A stretch of 48,931 nt of DNA. It comes from Candidatus Hydrogenedentota bacterium. Its GTDB lineage: Bacteria > Hydrogenedentota > Hydrogenedentia > Hydrogenedentales > CAITNO01. The position numbers and the translations under genes are program-made. Where the stretch lies: the NCBI GenBank assembly GCA_903902895.1, contig CAIUWO010000722.1:1-48931 (forward strand), given 5' to 3'. Position 1 is the first letter of the stretch, and each line of letters opens with the position of its first letter. Below are positions 16,722 through 25,273 of this stretch, in pieces. The notes beneath the pieces are model-generated. The model ran no database searches. It was not told the DNA's origin and saw only the letters and a list, made by a program, of their open reading frames with translations.

Positions 16722-18170
16722 TTGAGGTTGTTTCTGGCAAACATCGGCTACCACACCAGCATGTTCCCGCTGGTGACGCCCCCCCTTGGCCTGATGGCCC
16801 TGGCCGCGCATCTGAGAAGCCGGCTGCCGGTCGAACCGGTGATTGTAAACCAGCGGTTGGAAAACTGCGCGACGGAGGAAGTGGTGCGCCGGGCGGTGGC
16901 GTTTGGCGCGGATGCCGTTGGTTTTTCAGTGTTTACGACATCCGCCTACCTGCTTCCCGAGCTTGCCCGTCTCACGCGCGAGGCGCTGCCTAAAGCGTTG
17001 ATTCTGGTGGGGGGGCCCCACGCCTCTTCAGCCAAGGCGGCCGTGATGGACGAGGCGGACGTGGACGTGGTCGTTCCCGGGGAGGGCGAACTGGCGACGG
17101 AGGCGGTGCTGAAGACCTTCATGGAAGGCACGCGCGATTTCAGCGGAATCGGGGGTGTCATCTGGCGGGACAGCTCCGGCGAGGTCATGGTCAATTCCGG
17201 GCCCCTGCCCCAGGTGGAGGAGCTGGACTCGCTGCCAATGCCGGCCTACGACCTGATAGATCTTCCGGCGTACTGGCGGGTGCAGTCCATCGCCCCCATA
17301 TTCCGCCGCCGATACGCCTCGCTGATCACCAGCCGCGGCTGCCCCTACCAGTGCATTTGGTGCCACAGGATATTCGGCAAGTCCATTCGGATGCATTCCC
17401 CCGAGCGCATTGTGGAGGAGATAGCCCACCTTTCAAAGACCTACGGCATCAATGATTTTGAGTTTTTGGACGACAATTTCAACTTCATTCCCAAACGGGT
17501 CCTGGACTTCAGCGCCCTGACCGGAAGCAGGGGGCTGAAACTGCGGCTGGCATTCCCGACGGGCATCCGGGCGGACCTGCTCACCAACGACGTCATCGAC
17601 GCGCTGGTGCAGGCGGGCATGTACCAGTGCAGCTTCGCGCTGGAAACGGCCTCCCCGCGGCTCCAGAAGTACACCTGCAAGAACATGAACCTGGAGAAGC
17701 TGATGGCCGCGGGGGAGCGCACCGCGGCAAAGCATGTGTACACCAACATATTCTGCATGCTCGGCTTTCCCACGGAAACCGAGGAGGAACTGGGCCAGAC
17801 CATTTCGGCGGCGGCCGCCTCGCCCTTTCACACGGCCTCGTTTTACACCGTGACCCCCTTTCCCGGCACGGCGCTGTACGACCTGGTGGAGCGGGAAAAC
17901 CCCGGCAAACTGAAGGGACTGCGCTACGACGACATGGACTTTTCGGGCATGCGCGTCAACCTGACGGACCTGCCCGACGAAACGCTCTTTTACTACCAGC
18001 GGCTGGCCCTGCGCCGCTTTTACATGAACCCCCGCAGGATCGCCCGGCTCGTCCGCAGCCATCCGCAGCCGTGGATGCTGCCGGCCTATGTTCCCATATT
18101 CCTGTACCGCGCCACCAAGGGGATGCTGCCGGGGTTCCGCCGTTCTGCGTCGGGCAACCCCTCCTGCTGA
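16722..18170 (+). CDS. B12-binding domain radical SAM protein
   Basis: A 482-residue member of the cobalamin-dependent radical SAM group. The N-terminal third is a Rossmann-like B12 domain beginning RLFLANIGYHTSMF, with VTPPLGLMALAAHL and VGGPHASSAKAAV. The radical SAM core has the 4Fe-4S motif SRGCPYQCIWC (CxxxCxxC), followed by FLDDNFNF and GFPTETEEEL. The C-terminal domain carries RYDDMDFSGMR. Start is TTG at 16722 with an AGG-rich site upstream. Such enzymes perform methyl transfers or ring changes on lipids, antibiotics and cofactors; the substrate is not predictable. The convergent neighbours form a polysaccharide locus with another radical SAM gene, so modification of a sugar or lipid carrier is plausible. 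Confidence 0.92.
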   Translation: MRLFLANIGYHTSMFPLVTPPLGLMALAAHLRSRLPVEPVIVNQRLENCATEEVVRRAVAFGADAVGFSVFTTSAYLLPELARLTREALPKALILVGGPHASSAKAAVMDEADVDVVVPGEGELATEAVLKTFMEGTRDFSGIGGVIWRDSSGEVMVNSGPLPQVEELDSLPMPAYDLIDLPAYWRVQSIAPIFRRRYASLITSRGCPYQCIWCHRIFGKSIRMHSPERIVEEIAHLSKTYGINDFEFLDDNFNFIPKRVLDFSALTGSRGLKLRLAFPTGIRADLLTNDVIDALVQAGMYQCSFALETASPRLQKYTCKNMNLEKLMAAGERTAAKHVYTNIFCMLGFPTETEEELGQTISAAAASPFHTASFYTVTPFPGTALYDLVERENPGKLKGLRYDDMDFSGMRVNLTDLPDETLFYYQRLALRRFYMNPRRIARLVRSHPQPWMLPAYVPIFLYRATKGMLPGFRRSASGNPSC

Positions 18171-18200
18171 TCTCCCGGCCGCCGTTTCCACACTCCGCCC

Positions 18201-19436
18201 TCAGGCGGCGGGGCCGTTCTCGTCGTCCTCCCCGGTCAATGCGGGCGCGTCTGACGCCTTGCGTCCAAACAGTCCCAGGAACGCGCAGGTAAAGAACACC
18301 TGAAGGCCCGCAATGGCGATCGTGGCGCCCAGAAAGGCCATGCGCAGCGCGGCTGCCTCATAGCCGGCAGCCTCGTGCGCACCCCACACCGCCCACGCAA
18401 GCAGCAGCAGTCCGGACAGCAGCGTGGCCGCACTCAGCGCCACCCCGTTCTCAAGCATCATCACGCGGCTCAGCCGGCGCACCAGGTTTGTCAGGAAGAC
18501 GCTGTCGTGCCAGCGAGGGTGTTTGATGCGGTCCAGCGAGGTTAGGCCGAGCAGAATAATCTGCACACCCACATCCGTGGCCAGCAGTCCGGTCAGCGCG
18601 GCCAGCACGCCGGGGACGGGGCTGACCGCGGGCAGCACCCACCATATGGCGGCCAGTCCCATTACCACCAGCAGCGCCCCGGGCCCCAGGAAGAGCAGGG
18701 GCGGCGCGAAATGCAGCATGAGCTGCAGGTGGCGCCATCCGTCGCGGAAGGAGCGCAGGTGCGGCTCACGGCCCCGCTGGTCGCAGTGGAAACGGATGGG
18801 GACCTCTACGATGCGCAGCCGGTGGTGGGTGGCCTGGATGATCATTTCCGAGGCGAATTCCATCCCGTCGGCGTGCAGGTGCATGCGGTCCATGGCGGCC
18901 CGGGATATGCCGCGCATGCCGCAGTTGATGTCGGTGATGCTGGCCTGAAAGAGCAGGTCCGCGAGCAGGGTGAGCATGGGCGTGCCGAAGTAGCGGTGGA
19001 GCGGGGGCATGGCACCCGGGTCGATGCCGCCGCGGATGCGCGAGCCCATGACGAAATCGGCCCCGCCGCGCAGCGCCTCGACGAAACGCGGGATGTGGGC
19101 CGGGTCATAGGACAGGTCGGCGTCGAGAAAAACAATGTAAGGCGCCCGCGCGGCGGCGATGCCGGTCCGCAGGGTTATTCCATATCCCCGCCCCCGCACG
19201 GGGACGACCACCGCACCCGCCTCGGCGGCCAGTGCGGCCGAAGGGTCGGTGGACCCGTTGTCGGCGACGATCACCTCGCCGCGCAGTCCGGCCCCCGCCA
19301 TGGCGGCCAGCGCCTGCCGAACGCATTCCACAATGGTCCGCTGCTCGTTCAGGCAGGGAAACACCACGCTGACCTCCGGTGTCCCGGCGGCATCGGACAG
19401 GGGGGCTTGGCTGTCGTGTTCGTCCATGGGCGTCAT
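18201..19436 (-). CDS. Family 2 glycosyltransferase with membrane domain
   Basis: A 411-residue inner-membrane transferase resembling polyprenyl-phosphate sugar synthases. The catalytic GT2 domain opens VSVVFPCLNEQRTIVECV, has ADNGSTD and the metal-binding FLDADLSYDP, and continues with DINCGMRGIS. Four C-terminal membrane helices follow, from about residue 245 to 395. Likely role: transfer of a sugar from a nucleotide donor to undecaprenyl phosphate or to a growing glycan. The ATG at 19436 overlaps the TGA of the upstream radical SAM gene (ATGA), which fixes the start and implies translational coupling; a second ATG at 19427 is possible. Long readings into the radical SAM gene are shadows. 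It is the last gene of the minus-strand polysaccharide unit. Confidence 0.92.
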   Translation of the reverse strand: MTPMDEHDSQAPLSDAAGTPEVSVVFPCLNEQRTIVECVRQALAAMAGAGLRGEVIVADNGSTDPSAALAAEAGAVVVPVRGRGYGITLRTGIAAARAPYIVFLDADLSYDPAHIPRFVEALRGGADFVMGSRIRGGIDPGAMPPLHRYFGTPMLTLLADLLFQASITDINCGMRGISRAAMDRMHLHADGMEFASEMIIQATHHRLRIVEVPIRFHCDQRGREPHLRSFRDGWRHLQLMLHFAPPLLFLGPGALLVVMGLAAIWWVLPAVSPVPGVLAALTGLLATDVGVQIILLGLTSLDRIKHPRWHDSVFLTNLVRRLSRVMMLENGVALSAATLLSGLLLLAWAVWGAHEAAGYEAAALRMAFLGATIAIAGLQVFFTCAFLGLFGRKASDAPALTGEDDENGPAA

Positions 19437-20845
19437 ATCCAGCGCAGGAACTGCGCGGCCTGCGCAAGCTGCCATGGGTGGCGCACCAGGCCCGCCAGTT
19501 GGCGGGCCATGTAGCCCGGCCGCAGGTAAAAGCGGCGGAAGAGCCGCCGCCGGTAATAATCCACCTCTTCGGGCCGGATGGTACCGATGTCCATGACCGA
19601 CTTGCCGCCAAAATCGTACTCCGCCCAGGTGTCGGTGCGCACCCAGCCGTTGCGGCGGGCCATGTCGCCCAGCTCCGTGCCGGGGTAGGGCACGGCGGCG
19701 TAGCACTGCAGATAGTCCAGGCCCAGGCCGAGCGCGAAACGCACCGTGGCCTCGGCGGTCTGCGGCGTCTCGCCCGGCAGGCCGAAAATAAAATGCCCCA
19801 TCGTCTGCACACCCGCCTCCCGGCACAGTTCCACGGCGCGGCGCATGTCCTCGACGGTCTCCCCCTTGTGGGCCAGGTTCAGCACTTCCTGGCTGCCGGA
19901 CTCGATGCCCAGCCCAAGCAGGAAACAGCCCGCCCGCTTCATAAGCCGCAACAGCTCGGCGTCGACGCGGTCGGCGCGGGTGGTCGAGGCCCAGGAGAGC
20001 TTCCATCCCTTTTGCAGGAACGCCTCGCACAGGGAAATGGCAAAATCCCGATCATGGGCGAAGATCTCCTCCCAAAAGAGGAAATCGCGCAGGCCGAGGT
20101 CGCACATGCAGCTTTCAATCTCGCCCAGCGTGTATTCCAGCGAGTGCCGGCGCAGGCGGTGGCCGTGGTAGGCCGGCGCGATGCAGAACGAGCAGGCGCC
20201 CGGACAACCCCGGGCCACGTTGACCAGCGTGAAAGGGCGGCCGTTGTGCGGCAGTCGGTAGGCGCCGGGCCGCAGCAGGTCGCGCGCGGGGAAGGGCAGG
20301 CTGTCCAGGTCCTGGAGCGGTGGCCGGGTTGGCGCGGACTGCACCGCGTCCCCCTTGCGGAGCATCAGGCCGGGCAGGCCCTCCAGAGACGCGCCCTCTT
20401 CCATGCGCGCCAGCAGGTCGTCGAAGCCCCCCTCCGGCTCGCCCGTGAGCGCGGCGTCAAAACCGTTGTGCGCCTCCATGGATTGGGCGCCAAGCAGCGT
20501 GAAAAACTGGCCCGTGCCAACGACCATGGCGCCGGGCACGGCCTGGCGCACGATGGCGGCAAAGGCCGCATCGCCGTCGATGGAGGGAAAGCCGGTGTTG
20601 ATCACCACCAGATTGGGGGCAAACTCCCGGATCAGCGCGACGGCGCGGGCGGTGTCCATGCGCGGCTCGACATTGCAGTCGAGCAGTTGCAGCGCCGCGC
20701 CGCGGCGGCGGGCCAGGGCGGCCAGCCCGGCCAGCGTGAGCGGCGGCCACACTGCCGCCCAGGAGGCGACGCTCTGCATGCACCGTCCCTCGCGAATGAA
20801 GCGCCGGCCGCGCACCGGCGGCGGGTTTATCAGGAAAACACGCAT
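19433..20845 (-). CDS. B12-binding domain radical SAM protein, EPS locus
   Basis: A 470-residue cobalamin/radical SAM enzyme. It begins MRVFLINPPPVRGRRFIREG, followed by a B12-domain-like segment (LVVINTGFPS), and then the cluster motif ARGCPGACSFC (CxxxCxxC). Downstream are FLLGLGIESGSQEV and FIFGLPGETPQTAE, typical of this group. The ATG at 20845 begins the conserved NPP segment; the longer frame adds a 14-residue unconserved tail. The Shine-Dalgarno sequence is weak. It shares its stop with the start of the glycosyltransferase and lies 116 bp after the flippase gene, so it is probably part of the polysaccharide operon. A role in modifying the glycan or its lipid carrier is an inference from context. 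Confidence 0.9.
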   Translation of the reverse strand: MRVFLINPPPVRGRRFIREGRCMQSVASWAAVWPPLTLAGLAALARRRGAALQLLDCNVEPRMDTARAVALIREFAPNLVVINTGFPSIDGDAAFAAIVRQAVPGAMVVGTGQFFTLLGAQSMEAHNGFDAALTGEPEGGFDDLLARMEEGASLEGLPGLMLRKGDAVQSAPTRPPLQDLDSLPFPARDLLRPGAYRLPHNGRPFTLVNVARGCPGACSFCIAPAYHGHRLRRHSLEYTLGEIESCMCDLGLRDFLFWEEIFAHDRDFAISLCEAFLQKGWKLSWASTTRADRVDAELLRLMKRAGCFLLGLGIESGSQEVLNLAHKGETVEDMRRAVELCREAGVQTMGHFIFGLPGETPQTAEATVRFALGLGLDYLQCYAAVPYPGTELGDMARRNGWVRTDTWAEYDFGGKSVMDIGTIRPEEVDYYRRRLFRRFYLRPGYMARQLAGLVRHPWQLAQAAQFLRWI

Positions 20846-20961
20846 AATTTCACTTTTGTCCCTGCGGCACCACCCGTTCGCGGGCATGGGCCATAAACCA
20901 CTCTACCATCCGTTCAGGGGGCAGTCAATGAAACAGGGCGCGAGGTTGGCTTGTTCCGCGG

Positions 20962-22392
20962 TCACGAACGCCGCAAGGCCGCGCGGAAAAGGGCCCGGTC
21001 CCACGTGTCCACGGCGCCCAATACCCATGCGGCGCAGAGATAGACGCCCGCGCCCAAGGGTATGGTCAGGAACGGCGTGGCCCCACGCAGGGGCCACAGG
21101 ACCAGCGCCATCGCCAGCGCCGCGGCAACGGCGCGCAGCAGGGCGCCGAACACGTTCCGCCACGGGAAACCGGCGGCGGTCTTCGCGGCGCAGCCGACAA
21201 GCAACGCGGCAATCAGACCGCCCAAGGCAAGATTGATGCCCACAAGGGTCATCCCCTGCCCCGCGGACACCACCAGAAGTAACGCTTTGGCCGCACAGGC
21301 AACAGCCATGACAATCGTTGCCGTCATTTGCCGCCCTTGGGCGCGCAGATGCACGGTGGCCACGGCCGACACCAGGAACAGGGCCAGCGCGGCGGTCAGC
21401 CCGCCCACGGCATAGGCGCCGGGCAGGAATTTCTCCCCGGCCAGCAGCACGGTGATCGGTCCTGCCAGAACCGCCCCACCGACGGCCATGGGCAGGCCGA
21501 GCAGCCATGCGGCCTTGAACACACGGCCCAGGGCAAAACCCTCCTCCGTTCCGCCCGCCTTGCGGCTCAGCACGGGATAGATAACGGAAGTCAGGATGTC
21601 CACGAGCGGAAAGAGCATCCACATGAAGCGCGCGCCGATGGCGTAATAGCCCTGCGCGTCCGGCATGGCATGCAGCCCCAGCAGGGGCAGATCCATGCTG
21701 AAGAACAGTGTGGCGAACAGGCCGCCCACCGCGATGGGCGCGCCTTGGCGGAGCAGATAGCGCGTCACCGACATTTGCGGTCGTTTCATAAACGTACCGC
21801 AGGCGCGGCTCGCCCAGAAAGCCCCGCTGTACATCCACAACGCATAGGGCACGGCCAGCACGAGTACCAAAAGCGACACGTTGCCTCCCGCCCACAGTAC
21901 CGCCGCCGAGACCGCCAGCACACTGGCCCGTAGTGCCACTTGAAGCAGTGCAGGGGGGCCGAACCGGCCTGATGCTGCGAACGGTGTCACAAACATACGG
22001 CCAAATGCTGCGGGCAGCGCAATTGTGGCGGTGCATTGTAGCAATGGCACGTCCTCATATGAGCCCAGTAACGGGGCAATTGCGACGACCGCCATCCACA
22101 AGAGTAGTTGCGGGTTCCACGCCGCACTGATGAGCCTTCCCGCGACACTGGGATCGCGGGCGATGTCGCGGACGGCGACGTCGTACATGCCCATGTTGAT
22201 CCAGACGACCATTAATGGAAACAGCGTGGTAAACAGACCGTAGCGGCCGTTGTCTTCCACGGAGAGGCTGCGCGAGATGAGCACGAACAGCGCGAGCGTA
22301 AGCACTTTTTGGACCGCTTCGCCGGCGACCATGATGGCGAGGTTGCGTCCGTGGCTGCCCGAAGGGGACTGTATGGCGTCGGTTGCGCTCAC
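20962..22392 (-). CDS. Polysaccharide flippase (MOP superfamily)
   Basis: A 476-residue protein with about 12-14 predicted membrane helices, of the Wzx/RfbX-type oligosaccharide flippase group, which moves lipid-linked glycans across the inner membrane. Visible features: an N-terminal NLAIMVAGEAVQKVLTLALF helix, FVLISRSLSVEDNGRYGLF, a short central loop (MKRPQMSVTRYLLRQG) and a long hydrophobic C-terminal half. GTG at 22392 overlaps the TGA of the sugar-transferase gene (GTGA), which sets the start and indicates translational coupling. Neighbours (initiating transferase upstream, radical SAM protein and GT2 downstream) match a Wzx/Wzy-type surface polysaccharide locus, though no Wzy polymerase is seen here. 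Confidence 0.9.
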   Translation of the reverse strand: MSATDAIQSPSGSHGRNLAIMVAGEAVQKVLTLALFVLISRSLSVEDNGRYGLFTTLFPLMVVWINMGMYDVAVRDIARDPSVAGRLISAAWNPQLLLWMAVVAIAPLLGSYEDVPLLQCTATIALPAAFGRMFVTPFAASGRFGPPALLQVALRASVLAVSAAVLWAGGNVSLLVLVLAVPYALWMYSGAFWASRACGTFMKRPQMSVTRYLLRQGAPIAVGGLFATLFFSMDLPLLGLHAMPDAQGYYAIGARFMWMLFPLVDILTSVIYPVLSRKAGGTEEGFALGRVFKAAWLLGLPMAVGGAVLAGPITVLLAGEKFLPGAYAVGGLTAALALFLVSAVATVHLRAQGRQMTATIVMAVACAAKALLLVVSAGQGMTLVGINLALGGLIAALLVGCAAKTAAGFPWRNVFGALLRAVAAALAMALVLWPLRGATPFLTIPLGAGVYLCAAWVLGAVDTWDRALFRAALRRS

Positions 22393-23780
22393 ACCGCGCC
22401 GCGCCCGGTGAGGATGGTGCGGGCCGTGGCCGCGAGGATGCGCAGGTCCGTTTGCGCGGACATGACATTGAGGTAGATCAGGTCGTAGCGCAGCTTCTGG
22501 CGGTACTCGGTGTCATAGCGGCCGTGAATCTGGGCGAGGCCGGTGAGCCCGGGCCGCACGAGCAACCGGTGCAGGTAGAAGGGCTCGTCGCGCACGAAGC
22601 TTTCGGCAAACTCGGCCCGCTCGGGCCGCGGCCCGACCAGGCTCATCTCACCGCGGATCACATTCCACAATTGGGGCAGTTCGTCGATGCGCATGCGCCG
22701 CAACTGACGGCCGACGGGCGTGATGCGCGGGTCATCCTCGGTGGCGAGCACCGGACCGGTTGCATCCTCCGCGCCGACAACCATGGTGCGCAGCTTGTAG
22801 AGGCGGAAGCGCTTTCCAAACAGCCCAATCCGGTCCTGCGCGTAGAAAGCCGGGCCGCCGCCGGCAAGGCGTATGGCGGCGGCGGCAACAAGCATGATCG
22901 GCGCGGAAAGGACCAGTGCGGGGGTTGCCACGGCGAGGTCCATGGCGCGCTTGACCAGTCCGTAGCCGGAGCGGGCCGTGTTGGGGCTCAGCCGCACCAG
23001 CGACAGTCCGGCGAGGCTGAACACGTCGGCCCCGGCCAGCAGCGCCAGCCGCACATCGGGATTGACGCACACCTCGATGCCGCGCCGGTCACAGCCCACC
23101 ACCACGGCGCCCAGGCAGGCGTCGGTCAGCGCGGCCGTGGACAGGATGACGCGGTCGATACGGCCCGGGTCCACCCAGTCGCGCAGGAGCGCGTCCGCCC
23201 CGTCGCGCCCGGCCGCGGGGTCAAGCGGCGCGATTCCGGTGAGTTCGACGAGCCCCGGCGCATGGCGACGGATCTCCGCGGCCAGCGGCGCGCAATCGTT
23301 CTCCGGCCCGGCCAGCAGCACGCGCAGCCGCCAGCCCGTCCGCTGAAGCACGGCCAGCGCGGAGGCGCGCGAAGCGGCATACCACAGGACCAGCAGCGCT
23401 GTGTCCATCACAACGACGGCGCGGGAGAACTGGGCAATGGGGTCATAGTAAAGTTGCGTCAGCGCGAGAAACAGGTAGCCGGGCAGCGCGCCCGCCAGCG
23501 CCGCACCGAGTCCGCCAAACACGTGGTCCGACGGCGCGAGCCGCCGCCGGAAATCATGCAGGCCGAAGGCGTGCGCCATGGCCAGCCGCCAGACGAGAAA
23601 AAGCGGCATCCACGCCAGCGCCGAATAGAGGTGCTCCGGCGGAACCGCCGCGCCATAGCGCAGCGCCATGGGCGCGAGCATGGCGGTGAAACCGGCCAGC
23701 AGATCGAGCGCGGCCAGCAGCACCCCGGGACGCAACCGCGGGGGCGCGCCGGTTGGAACGGGTCTGAAGAGGGACTCCAT
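22389..23780 (-). CDS. Undecaprenyl-phosphate sugar phosphotransferase
   Basis: Initiates polysaccharide assembly by moving a sugar phosphate from a nucleotide sugar to undecaprenyl phosphate. The 463-residue product has four N-terminal membrane helices and a Rossmann-like middle (CoA-binding-like, about 150-260). A further membrane-inserted helix follows KRAMDL, and the bacterial sugar-transferase core has FRLYKLRTM, RMRIDELPQLWNV and GEMSLVGPRPE. The DE pair and the GPRPE segment are the family's active-site elements. It is first in the operon and overlaps the flippase by four bases. No ribosome-binding site precedes the ATG, and a promoter is placed so close that the transcript may start at the ATG itself (see 23787-23815). 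Confidence 0.93.
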   Translation of the reverse strand: MESLFRPVPTGAPPRLRPGVLLAALDLLAGFTAMLAPMALRYGAAVPPEHLYSALAWMPLFLVWRLAMAHAFGLHDFRRRLAPSDHVFGGLGAALAGALPGYLFLALTQLYYDPIAQFSRAVVVMDTALLVLWYAASRASALAVLQRTGWRLRVLLAGPENDCAPLAAEIRRHAPGLVELTGIAPLDPAAGRDGADALLRDWVDPGRIDRVILSTAALTDACLGAVVVGCDRRGIEVCVNPDVRLALLAGADVFSLAGLSLVRLSPNTARSGYGLVKRAMDLAVATPALVLSAPIMLVAAAAIRLAGGGPAFYAQDRIGLFGKRFRLYKLRTMVVGAEDATGPVLATEDDPRITPVGRQLRRMRIDELPQLWNVIRGEMSLVGPRPERAEFAESFVRDEPFYLHRLLVRPGLTGLAQIHGRYDTEYRQKLRYDLIYLNVMSAQTDLRILAATARTILTGRGAV

Positions 23781-23786
23781 GCGTTG

Positions 23787-23815
23787 ATAGTACGGGAAGG
23801 ACGGGCTTCACGCAA
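23787..23815 (-). promoter_or_regulatory. Promoter of polysaccharide operon, possibly leaderless
   Basis: Minus-strand TTGCGT (23810-23815), 17 bp, TACTAT (23787-23792). Only six bases separate the -10 from the ATG at 23780, so transcription would begin at or next to the start codon. The lack of any Shine-Dalgarno sequence fits a leaderless mRNA. The -35 is the same as that of araB. Confidence 0.45.
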
Positions 23816-23830
23816 AACGGAGACCAGTAT

Positions 23831-24169
23831 CGTCATTGCGAGCGAAGCGCGGCAATCTCCTGCCCGCGATGACCCTGGGGATGGATCATTGTTTCAAGAG
23901 ATTGCCGCGCTTCGACGCTAAGAAAGTGTGGTTGCCGCTGGGGGACTGCCACCATTTCCAGCCAGTGGCCTGACCTATTCAACCAGGCCGGTGGGCTGGA
24001 AATGGTGGCTGTACCCGGGCTCGCGAAGACCTTGGCTCGGGTACAGACACCCGTTTCCGGCATGCGCTGGTGATGCCGTCCTCTGGCCTTGGGCGGAAAT
24101 GGGAGCCATTCCCCCTGCGGCTTTATGCAACGAATCGCCGCCGTAGGCGGTCTGAAGCTCGCAATGACG
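23831..24169. repeat. Inverted repeat split by a second palindromic element
   Basis: The 29-bp arm 23831-23859 (starting CGTCATTGCGAGCGAAGCGC) has its exact reverse complement in two pieces, 23898-23914 and 24158-24169. These join perfectly if 23915-24157 is removed. The intervening 243 bp holds its own inverted repeats: 23949-23972 against 23984-24008 (core CCACCATTTCCAGCC), GTACCCGGGCTCG to GGCTCGGGTAC at 24011-24042, and a copy of the REP-like repeat of 11621-11697 at 24036-24120. These fill the 480-bp gap between the sugar transferase and the ComEA-like gene. Confidence 0.75.
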
Positions 24170-24260
24170 GCGTTGGACGACGGCGCGCCGATTTGCAGTA
24201 TGGGCGCGGGGTTTGCGATATTGGAGGACAGCACGGACAACATCAGGAGGGTGCCGGGTG

Positions 24261-25121
24261 ATGTTTTCTCCGAATCGTCTGCTGACGCCGAAGGAACAGG
24301 CCTTGTTGCTGGGAGTGGCGCTGGCGGTGCTCCTGGGCTCGGGGGCCATTTACTGGTCAGCGCGCCGGGGCGCCCCGGCCACCGTGGCGGCGGTGAGCAT
24401 TGACAAGCCGCCCCCCGCGCCGGCAAAGCAGCCGGTCACCCCTCCGCGGCCTGAACCGCCGGCCGCCGCACCGGCCGCAACGCCCGCACCAATCATGGCC
24501 GCGCCGCCCCCCGCGCCCGAACGGCCCGCGGAGATTGCCGTCGCGGTGCGCGGCGGCGTGCAGCGCCAGGGCCTTTTCCGCCTGCCACCGGACAGCCGGG
24601 TCGCCGACCTGATCATGAAGGCGGGCGGCGCGACCACGGAAGCGGACCTTTCGGAGATTAATCTCGCCGCGAAGTTGATGGACGGCACAACGCTCACCGT
24701 GCCGGTGGGCGCGCGGCTCACCAAAGAGGACGGCCGCATTTCGGGCCGCGGCGGCCAGCACCATGCGGCGGCGAACCCGGCCGCCTACCTTGCGGGCATG
24801 GCCACCCCGGACGCGACAGGCCCCACGCCGGGGCAGAGCGTTGCGGCCGCGGCGCGGCAGGCCGCCCCCACCGCCGCCGACACCGCCGCCCCGGCGGTGA
24901 GGTCAAAAGGCGCGGCCACCGCCAGCGGCGGAATGATCAACCTCAACACGGCCACGCAGGCGGAACTGGAATCGCTGCCGGGCATCGGCAAGGTGCTGGC
25001 GGGGAGCATTATTGCGCAGCGCGAGGCGCAGCCCTTCGCAAGCGTGGATGAACTGGACAACGTGCCCGGCATCGGCGCCAAGAAGCTTGAGGCGGTGCGG
25101 AATCTCGTAACCGTGGAATGA
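24261..25121 (+). CDS. ComEA-like protein (SLBB plus helix-hairpin-helix)
   Basis: A 286-residue protein with one N-terminal membrane segment (EQALLLGVALAVLLGSGAIYW, about 11-31) and a proline/alanine-rich spacer. An SLBB-type domain follows (AVAVRGGVQRQGLFRLPPDS through GTTLTVPVG, about 93-152). The C-terminal tandem helix-hairpin-helix domain begins MINLNTATQAELESLPGIG and ends GIGAKKLEAVRNLV. ComEA proteins bind DNA at the cell surface during uptake for transformation, while similar HhH proteins also occur outside competence systems. ATG 24261 is chosen with AGGAGG ten bases upstream; codons further upstream read into the repeat region. The stop overlaps an upstream ATG of the next frame, but the next real start is 150 bp further on. 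Confidence 0.88.
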   Translation: MFSPNRLLTPKEQALLLGVALAVLLGSGAIYWSARRGAPATVAAVSIDKPPPAPAKQPVTPPRPEPPAAAPAATPAPIMAAPPPAPERPAEIAVAVRGGVQRQGLFRLPPDSRVADLIMKAGGATTEADLSEINLAAKLMDGTTLTVPVGARLTKEDGRISGRGGQHHAAANPAAYLAGMATPDATGPTPGQSVAAAARQAAPTAADTAAPAVRSKGAATASGGMINLNTATQAELESLPGIGKVLAGSIIAQREAQPFASVDELDNVPGIGAKKLEAVRNLVTVE

Positions 25122-25148
25122 TGAAACGCCGCGCCGCAGAGGATGCGG

Positions 25149-25213
25149 GTCAGGCGCCCTCGCCTGACGTCCCTCAGGTATTCGCTACAAGCCGACAGCC
25201 GAGGGCGGCTGTC
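25149..25213. repeat. Pair of short hairpins
   Basis: GTCAGGCGCCCTCGCCTGAC (25149-25168) and GACAGCCGAGGGCGGCTGTC (25194-25213) form two compact stem-loops between the ComEA-like gene and the next gene. Neither has a T tract. Both look like dispersed palindromes of the kind found elsewhere in the window, though the second could slow read-through. Confidence 0.55.
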
Positions 25214-25273
25214 CTAACATTCTTGGCAATCGTCCCAATGCTCGTAGTTGAAACGACAACGAGGAGACTCTTC

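Noticed and set aside
18201-20030. A 609-codon reading of the glycosyltransferase gene
   Set aside because: The first 198 codons overlap the radical SAM gene in another frame; the ATGA overlap at 19433-19436 gives the sensible start.
19379-20896. A 505-codon plus-strand open frame opposite the EPS radical SAM gene
   Set aside because: Low-complexity basic translation, antisense to a gene with a clear CxxxCxxC motif.
22383-23921. A 512-codon plus-strand open frame opposite the sugar transferase
   Set aside because: Antisense to a strongly supported gene, and it runs into the palindromic repeat region.
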